DNA of 64,000 nucleotides from Deinococcus multiflagellatus. GTDB lineage: Bacteria; Deinococcota; Deinococci; Deinococcales; Deinococcaceae. How positions within the stretch are numbered: position 1 is the stretch's first letter; each line of letters opens with the position of its first letter. The notes under the pieces are model-generated. The model was given only the letters and a program-made list of their open reading frames with translations, was not told the DNA's origin and ran no database searches. Below are positions 55,333-64,000 of the stretch, piece after piece. Location: NCBI RefSeq assembly GCF_020166415.1, contig NZ_JAIQXV010000019.1, forward strand, positions 35,922 through 99,921. The letters are read 5' to 3'. A program made the translations under genes and the position numbers.

Positions 55333-55842
55333 TCAAGCCGGGGCCGCGTACACCAGCACGGTGGGCACGGTGCCGTCGGCCTCCTGCCAGCTGCCGCGCG
55401 CCGTGCCCAGGCGTTGCCAACCCTCGCGGTCGTACAGCGCAATCGCGGGCGCGCTGCGTTCGTTGACCTGCAGCACGGCCCGCGCGCCCGCCTGCCGCGC
55501 CTGATCAGCCGCGTGGGCCAGCAGGGCGCGCGCGGCCCCCTGTCCCTGGGCGCGCGGGGTCACGAACAGCCGTTTGACCTCCAGCCAGGGCCCGGGCACC
55601 GTGAGCGCGCCCGTCCAGGTCGGCGGCGGGTCGGGAATGGGGGAGAGGATGACCTGCCCGGCCACCTGTCCGGCATGCAGCGCCACCCAGGCCGTCCCAT
55701 GCCCAGCCACGAACGCCTGGGGGTCTTCGGGCCACAGTGACGGGTAGCCCTGCGCCTCGTGCACAGCGCGCAGCGCCGCCGCCAGGGCCGGCAGGTCCGC
55801 CGGGGTGCGCGGGCGGATGGTCAGCATGGGGGAGGGGCTCAT
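55333..55842 (-). CDS. GNAT family N-acetyltransferase
   Basis: The 169-residue protein has the GNAT core: LTIRPRTPADLPALAAAL at the N terminus, LEVKRLFVTPRAQGQGAARALL (acetyl-CoA loop RAQGQGAA) and the ALYDREGWQRLGT ending. ATG 55842 has TACACT (55850-55855) ending 7 nt upstream; the longer frame reaching 56784 runs over the opposite phosphoesterase gene and is a shadow. Substrate unknown. Confidence 0.88.
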   Translation of the reverse strand: MSPSPMLTIRPRTPADLPALAAALRAVHEAQGYPSLWPEDPQAFVAGHGTAWVALHAGQVAGQVILSPIPDPPPTWTGALTVPGPWLEVKRLFVTPRAQGQGAARALLAHAADQARQAGARAVLQVNERSAPAIALYDREGWQRLGTARGSWQEADGTVPTVLVYAAPA

Positions 55843-55849
55843 GGGGTGC

Positions 55850-55855
55850 AGTGTA
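55850..55855 (-). promoter_or_regulatory. -10 element, leaderless promoter of GNAT gene
   Basis: TACACT on the minus strand ends 7 nt before ATG 55842. Confidence 0.5.
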
Positions 55856-55899
55856 GAGAGGCTGGGGCACCGGCCCCCACGCGCTACCCTGGGCCCCAG

Positions 55900-56637
55900 A
55901 TGAGGGTGGCAGTGATCAGCGACGTGCACGGCAATGCCTTTGCCCTGGAAGCGGTGCTGCGCGAGGTGGAGAGAAGCGCGCCAGACCTGATCGTGAATCT
56001 GGGCGATCAGGCCGAGGGCAGCGCTGACCCCGCCCGCGCCCTGGCCCGGCAGGCCGAACTGGCTGCCAACGGCGCCCTGGAGGTGCGAGGCAACAACGAG
56101 GAGAAGCTGTGGCCCGGTGGTCGGCGCGGCCCGCTGACCCGCGCGTATGGCGAGTGGCTGGAGGCCCACACCCCGCCGGGAGCGCTGGCCCGGGTGGCGG
56201 CCCTGCCCCTCAGCGCCCGCATGGGCGACCTGTACGCCTGCCACGGCACGCCGGCCAGCGCCTGGGAGAGCCTGCTGTGGGTGTGGGACCACGCGGGGTT
56301 TTACCGCGCCCGCGACCCGCGCGAGTTGCGCGCGCTGGTCGAGCCGCTGGGGGCCGGCGTGGTGCTGTGCGGTCACACCCACCGCGCCGGGGCCACCCGG
56401 GTGGGCGACACGCTGGTGGTGAACGCCGGGTCCGTCAGCGATCAGGTGGACGGCGACCCCCGCGCCCGCTGGGCGCAGCTGGACCGGGTGGGAGGGCAGT
56501 GGAGCGTCATCTTCCACGCGGTGCCCTACGACATCGAGGCGGCGGTGGCGTGGTCCTGCGCCCACACGCCCTTTGGCGAAGGCGAAGCGAGGCTGCTGCG
56601 CACCGGCACGATGGACGGGCGCGGCGACGACGGCTGA
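55900..56637 (+). CDS. Metallophosphoesterase (YfcE/MJ0936-like)
   Basis: The 245-residue protein starts MRVAVISDVHGNAFALEAVL, with the first metal motif SDVHGN, then LGDQAEG, VRGNNEE in place of the usual GNHD, and the late CGHTHRAGAT. This matches small DNA/RNA 2',3'-cyclic phosphodiesterase or diadenosine-type phosphatases. ATG 55900 is fixed by the DxH motif; TACCCT lies 9 nt upstream, slightly too far for a strictly leaderless start. The gene is divergent from the GNAT gene. Confidence 0.87.
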   Translation: MRVAVISDVHGNAFALEAVLREVERSAPDLIVNLGDQAEGSADPARALARQAELAANGALEVRGNNEEKLWPGGRRGPLTRAYGEWLEAHTPPGALARVAALPLSARMGDLYACHGTPASAWESLLWVWDHAGFYRARDPRELRALVEPLGAGVVLCGHTHRAGATRVGDTLVVNAGSVSDQVDGDPRARWAQLDRVGGQWSVIFHAVPYDIEAAVAWSCAHTPFGEGEARLLRTGTMDGRGDDG

Positions 56638-56757
56638 TCCGGTGTCTATCACAGGAGAGAGCCGATTGGCCGTCTTCACGCCCGCAGGGACGTGTTGCTC
56701 CTGCCCACGCTGCCAAACCCCCTTCGGCGTTCGTCCGACCGGTATCTGGCGGCGCGG

Positions 56758-56763
56758 TACGCT
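56758..56763 (+). promoter_or_regulatory. -10 element, leaderless promoter of DUF3298-like gene
   Basis: TACGCT ends 6 nt before ATG 56770. Confidence 0.55.
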
Positions 56764-56769
56764 GCGGCC

Positions 56770-57873
56770 ATGCGAAAGCGGCATCTGACGGCGGCGGCAC
56801 TTCTGACAATGGGCTGGGCCGGGGCGCAGGGCTCTGGGGGCTGCGGCGGCACGACCGGGTGGCCCGAGTGGTTGCCCAGGGCCACCCAGGGCGCGGCGCT
56901 GTTTCGCGGCGACATTGGCGGCCTGCCCATTGCTCTGCGGCTGGCCCCACAGGACGACACCCGCTATTTCTACGAGCGCCGGGGCATTGACCTGGACCTG
57001 ACAGCGCGCCGCAGCGGTCAGACCCTGATTCTGGAAGAGACGGTGCGCAAGACGCGTGCCTCGGAACCTGTGGTGACCGGCTGCTTCCGCCTGAGCCCCA
57101 CGGCCACCGGCCTGAAGGGGGACTGGATCGCGCCGGGCAAGGCCTCCCTCGTTGTGACCCTGAACCGGGTGGACCCGGAAGGGCTGCCGCTGGCGCTGGG
57201 GGTCTCACCGGGGCTGCTGTCACTGCGCACGGGCGACCCCATGGCGTTCCTGAAAGTGAACCGCCCGTGGGTCAAGGCGGCAGACGGCCGCAGCGTGCGT
57301 GAGCCGGCCTCGGGTGTGGTGTATCCCCGGGTCCCCGGGGGCAGCGCGGCCCTGAACGCGGCGCTGCAGGACCGCCAGCTGAAGTACGCCGTGATGGCCC
57401 TGGACTGCCGCGCCATGTTGCCGCAGGACCTGCAGAACGACCCCGAGGCGGGCTATGACGTGCGCACGCAGCTCACCTTTCAGAAGGGGCAGCTGCTGAG
57501 CCTGCGCGACGAGGTGTATTACGACTGCGGCGGCGCCCACCCCGACGGCTTCACCGAGGGCGCGATGCTGGACCGCACGACGGGCCAGCCGGTGGCGCTG
57601 CAGACCCTCTGGCCCCGCCTCACCCCGGCGCGGCAAAAAGAGCTGTACCTGAAGGCCGTGCAGAGCGGCATGGACCGCGACTGCCTGGACGTGCTGCGCG
57701 AGGCCGCGCCCGACTTCACCGCCCACCTGAGCCCAGCGGGCCTGAATCTCACCCCGTCGGGCCTGCCGCATGTGGTGGCAGCCTGCGCTGAAACCGGCGT
57801 CATTCCGTTTGCCACCCTGCGCGCCGAGGCGAATTCAGCGTCGAAGTATTTCAGCAGTGTGTACGGGCGGTAG
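56770..57873 (+). CDS. Exported DUF3298-like protein
   Basis: ATG 56770 is fixed by TACGCT 6 nt upstream. A signal peptide (MRKRHLTAAALLTMGWAGAQ) precedes the mature protein of about 347 residues. The C-terminal half resembles DUF3298/RsiV-type domains: LSLRDEVYYDCGGAHPDG, then MLDRTTGQPVALQTLWP with a following helix. Cysteines (GGCGGT, GCFRLS, ALDCRAM, DRDCLDVL) suggest disulphides outside the cell. It may bind wall-type glycans or act in envelope stress; this is inferred from the family. A heptad-repeat hairpin starts 6 bases after the stop. Confidence 0.8.
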   Translation: MRKRHLTAAALLTMGWAGAQGSGGCGGTTGWPEWLPRATQGAALFRGDIGGLPIALRLAPQDDTRYFYERRGIDLDLTARRSGQTLILEETVRKTRASEPVVTGCFRLSPTATGLKGDWIAPGKASLVVTLNRVDPEGLPLALGVSPGLLSLRTGDPMAFLKVNRPWVKAADGRSVREPASGVVYPRVPGGSAALNAALQDRQLKYAVMALDCRAMLPQDLQNDPEAGYDVRTQLTFQKGQLLSLRDEVYYDCGGAHPDGFTEGAMLDRTTGQPVALQTLWPRLTPARQKELYLKAVQSGMDRDCLDVLREAAPDFTAHLSPAGLNLTPSGLPHVVAACAETGVIPFATLRAEANSASKYFSSVYGR

Positions 57874-57878
57874 GGAAA

Positions 57879-58014
57879 GAGGCCATGAGCCGTGGGCTCT
57901 GGGCCATGAGGTTCGGGGCAGCGGCGCTTGGAGACGCGAGCAAGTTCCGCTTTGGAGGAGGGTTTAGCGCCCCAACAGCGGCCTCCTCATGGCTCATGGC
58001 CCAGAGCCCAGAGC
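57879..58014. repeat. Heptad-repeat inverted array after DUF3298-like gene
   Basis: Left arm 57879-57911 (GGCCAT, GAGCCGT, GGGCTCT, GGGCCAT) pairs with right arm 57984-58014 (CTCATGG, CTCATGG, CCCAGAG, CCCAGAG) around a loop of about 72 bases. A classical terminator follows at once. Confidence 0.8.
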
Positions 58015-58057
58015 CAGAAAACACCCCCCGAGCGTCACACTCGGGGGGTGTTTTCTG
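58015..58057. terminator. Bidirectional terminator between DUF3298-like and BI-1 genes
   Basis: CAGAAAACACCCCCCGAG (58015-58032) and its exact complement (58040-58057) form an 18-bp stem with A/T ends, a terminator for both convergent genes. Confidence 0.9.
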
Positions 58058-58068
58058 CTTTTCAGCGC

Positions 58069-58755
<687 letters not shown>

Positions 58756-58762
58756 ACGCCTC

Positions 58763-58768
58763 AGGATA
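58763..58768 (-). promoter_or_regulatory. -10 element, leaderless promoter of BI-1 gene
   Basis: TATCCT on the minus strand ends 7 nt before ATG 58755. Confidence 0.6.
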
Positions 58769-59114
58769 CGGGCTGCAGGGCGCAAAAGTTCCCCAGATTC
58801 GTTCAAGATTCTGAAGGTCGGCGGTGGGGGGGCAGGGGGTGTGCCTTAGCACTTGAGAAGACGGGAGAACAGTCGAGGAGCAGTTCCGAAAACGTCGTTT
58901 GGGCCGCTGAGCCCGGGTTCCCCCTCTGCTGCGCCGCTTCTCAGGTCTCAGCCTCTCGCGGGGCGAGCTGTCCCCGCCTCCCGCAAGGGGGAGGGGAAAA
59001 AATGCCGTGTTGGTCGCTGCTCTTCGCTGGAGGTGCTGTAACTGCCCAAACCAGTGGAGAAACGACAAGCGCCTCCCAGGCTTTTCCCAGGAGGCGCCGC
59101 TGCCCAGCCTGTTC
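58769..59114. other. Intergenic region with repeat-like DNA
   Basis: No gene is supported. About 58855-59040 is repeat-like and shares short blocks such as GCGCAGCAGAGGG (in reverse) with the region after the ABC-F gene. It contains the hairpin CCTCCCGCAAGGGGGAGG and ends with the treY terminator. Confidence 0.4.
59070..59100 (-). terminator. Terminator of treZ-treY operon
   Basis: On the minus strand GCGCCTCC and GGAGGCGC form a stem followed by TTGTCGTTT, 15 bases after the treY stop. Confidence 0.65.
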
Positions 59115-61966
<2,852 letters not shown>

Positions 61967-61970
<4 letters not shown>

Positions 61971-63811
61971 GCGCGCGCCTGTTCGGCTTCGGCCGGGGCA
62001 AACAGGGCCGCTTCGCCGGGGCCCAGGGTCAGGGTGTCCAGGGCGGGCGGCTGGGCCGGATCGCCTTCCGAATACAGCGCCACGGCGGGCGGCAGGGCAA
62101 AGGGCAGCGCCAGCGTGCGGGGGGTCAGTGCCTCGCCCGTGAGGTTCCACAAGAGGACCCGCTCGCCGTGCTCGGTCTGCCAGCGCACCCACAGGCCCTC
62201 GGTCCCGGTGGCGGCGCGGAAGGTGCCGGCCGACAGCGCGCGGCGCGTGCGCACCGAGAGCACCGGATCTTCCCGGCGCAACCGCAGCAGGGCGCGGTAC
62301 AGGGCCAGGGTGCGGGCGTGCTCGCCCTGGTCGCGCTCGGCCCAGTTCAGCTTGGCGCTCTCGAAGGTGGCCTGGGCCTGCGGATCAGGCACCGCCAGGG
62401 TGCTGAAGCCCGAGAAATACGCAAATTCGCGCCGTCGCCCTTCGGTGACCATCTGGCCCAGTTCGCCGTAGTGGTCGCTGAAAAAGGGAAAGGGCGTGCC
62501 CGCCATCCATTCCTGGCCCTGAAACAGCAGCGGCGTCATGGGCAGCGAGAGCAGCAGGGTGCTGGCGCCCCGGAACTCGGCCGCCGTAACCCCCTCGTGG
62601 GCCTGCAGGCGGTCGCCCAGGGCCCGGTTGCCAATCTGGTCGTGGTTCTGGATGCAGTACACGAAGCTGGGGGCTTCCAGGCCGTCGGCGCTTTTGCCCC
62701 GGTGGTGTTCCTCGCCGCTCACGTTCCAGAACTGGCCCTCGTACAGCCAGCCCCGGTTGAGAATCCGCGCCAAGCCCTCGGCGTGGCCCCGGTAGCCCGC
62801 GTAGTAGCCTTCCTGCTCGCCCGTGATTGCCACCCGCACTTCATGGTGAAAGTCGTCCACCCAGATGCCGTCCAGGCCGGCTTCGGTGACCAGTTCGGGG
62901 TGGTTGCGGTGGTCCTCGGCCAGCAGCAGGTGGTGGCCGCCCAGGGCGTGCACCTCGCGCGCCAGTTCCGCCAGGATGTGCTCGGGGCTGTCGTCCTGCA
63001 TAGAGGCGGTGGCGTCCAGCCGCAGGCCGTCGAAGCGGTAGTCCTGCAGCCACATGCGGGCGTTGTCGGTGATCAGGCGGCGCATGTGGGGCTCGGCGTA
63101 GTCCAGGCCCTGGCCCCAGGCGGTGTGAAAGCGCTCGGTGAAGTACGACGGGCTGTAGGCCGACAGATAGTTGCCGTCCGGGCCAAAGTGGTTGTACACC
63201 ACGTCCAGAAACACCGCCAGCCCCAGGCCGTGCGCGCGGTCCACAAAGGCCATCACGTCTTCGGGGCGGCCGTACGGCGCAAAGGGGGCGTACAGCGCCA
63301 CGCCGTCGTAGCCCCAGCCGCGCTGGCCGGGAAAGGCGGCCAGGGGCATCAGTTCCACGGCCGTCACGCCCAGGGCCGCCAGTTCGGGCAGGCGCTCGGC
63401 AGCGGCCTTCAGGGTGCCTTCGGGCGTGAAGGTGCCCACATGCAGCTCGTAAAACACGCAGTCGTGCAGGGGCCGCCCCGCCCAGTCCTGGTGCTGCCAC
63501 GGGTAGGCCTGCAGGTCCACGACCTCGGCCTCGCCGTGTACGCCGTCCGGCAGAAAGCGGGCGTAGGGGTCGGGCAGCGCCTGACCGTCCAGCACAAACT
63601 GGTAGCGGGCGCCGGCCCCCACGGGCAGGGTGGTTTCAAAGTAGCCCTCGCCCTGCGGCTGCAGGGGCAGGGTCTGTCCATTCAGGCGCACCTGCACCGT
63701 GTGGGCGCGGGTGCTCCAGACACTGAAGCGGGTGCTGTTCTCTCCGGGAAGCAGGTGGGCGCCCAGGCGCCGGTGTCCCTTCTCCGTATGCGGCATGGCC
63801 AAGGTCGTCAT
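61967..63811 (-). CDS. treZ: Maltooligosyl trehalose trehalohydrolase
   Basis: TreZ cuts trehalose from the maltooligosyl trehalose made by TreY. The 614-residue GH13 protein has an N-terminal CBM48-like domain ([19 protein letters not shown]), [13 protein letters not shown], the nucleophile Asp in [12 protein letters not shown] (about 264), the acid Glu in LLLAEDHRN (about 299) and [17 protein letters not shown] 63811 has GGAGGAAGAGG upstream; the extended frame to 63949 is Arg/Pro-rich and rejected. Trehalose is a protectant against drying and osmotic stress, which fits the suggested host. Confidence 0.96.
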
Positions 63812-64000
63812 GAGCCTCTTCCTCCGTGTGGGGTGTGCGGTGTGGTGGCGGGGGGCACCGGGTGCCCGCTCCTGCCCGGCCCGCCGCGTGTGCGGGCCAG
63901 TCATGAAGGGTAGACGGCGGCCCCACCTGCCCCATGAGAAGCACGTCAAGAAGCGGTGCGACTGTCTGATCGGCCCCAGAGGGTTGCCTCAAGGGGCCTT
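63812..64000. other. Upstream region of treZ (partial)
   Basis: It should hold the treZ-treY promoter. A TACCCT on the minus strand (63907-63912) is a possible -10, giving a leader of about 90 nt. No other gene is seen before the window edge. Confidence 0.3.

Overview
This 64 kb window is chromosomal DNA from a very GC-rich bacterium, most probably Deinococcus. The case rests on three things. About twenty genes have a TANNNT -10 hexamer ending only 6-7 nt before the start codon, the leaderless layout typical of Deinococcus. The gene content fits (ba3-type oxidase with a separate subunit IIA, TreY/TreZ, TelA, DUF4394, DUF1540, Rcp1-like response regulators). The intergenic DNA is rich in dispersed repeats and palindromes. 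The species cannot be named from sequence alone.

Layout. 1-4.7 kb: a cut-off gene, small hypothetical genes, a DinB-fold protein, a large trypsin-like protease/endonuclease I fusion and a GNAT acetyltransferase. 4.7-16 kb: ABC-F ATPase, a 254-bp inverted-repeat element, DUF1540 protein, a telA/uridine kinase/phosphotransferase operon, a response regulator, dnaG (apparently starting at ATC), a cupin and a PfpI-type protein. 16-20.6 kb: the glycine cleavage operon gcvT-gcvH-gcvP. 20.7-27.6 kb: 2H phosphoesterase, Nudix, SDR, YhhN, 5-FCL, phosphodiesterase, DUF4394 lipoprotein and the histidine genes hisF-hisIE. 28-32.6 kb: response regulator, DUF72 protein and a four-gene ba3 cytochrome oxidase operon. 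32.7-37.2 kb: tRNA-His, tRNA-Leu(UAG) and a 4.3-kb integrative element of lower GC inserted in the tRNA-Leu gene. It is bounded by a perfect 68-bp duplication and carries a tyrosine recombinase, a ribbon-helix-helix gene broken by an amber codon and several small unknown genes. 37.3-44.3 kb: an exported protein, trigger factor and a histidine kinase with two complete kinase cores. 44.9-50 kb: the fatty-acid synthesis cluster fabH-fabD-(DinB-like)-fabG-acpP-fabF. 50-58.8 kb: low-complexity and ankyrin proteins, thiolase, a four-gene membrane/HTH operon, DoxX-like, GNAT, phosphoesterase, an exported DUF3298-like protein and a BI-1 protein. 59-63.8 kb: treZ-treY, trehalose synthesis from maltooligosaccharides.

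How the parts work together. The fab cluster and the thiolase gene (opposite direction of acyl metabolism) share the same 10-bp core AACGGGCGTT in a palindrome overlapping their promoters, which suggests one regulator for both. gcvT/H/P make a glycine cleavage system apart from the shared lipoamide dehydrogenase. hisF and hisIE supply two steps of histidine synthesis. TreZ and TreY act one after the other in trehalose production.

The most unusual structural signal is a set of six intergenic arrays built of 7-bp units. Each array faces a complementary array, so the RNA would fold into a long hairpin, and each starts at or within about 10 nt of a stop codon (gcvT, gcvH, hisF, fabG, fabF and the DUF3298-like gene). 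Other leads are the protease-nuclease fusion, the tRNA-inserted element, the ATC start of dnaG and the shared acyl-metabolism operator.
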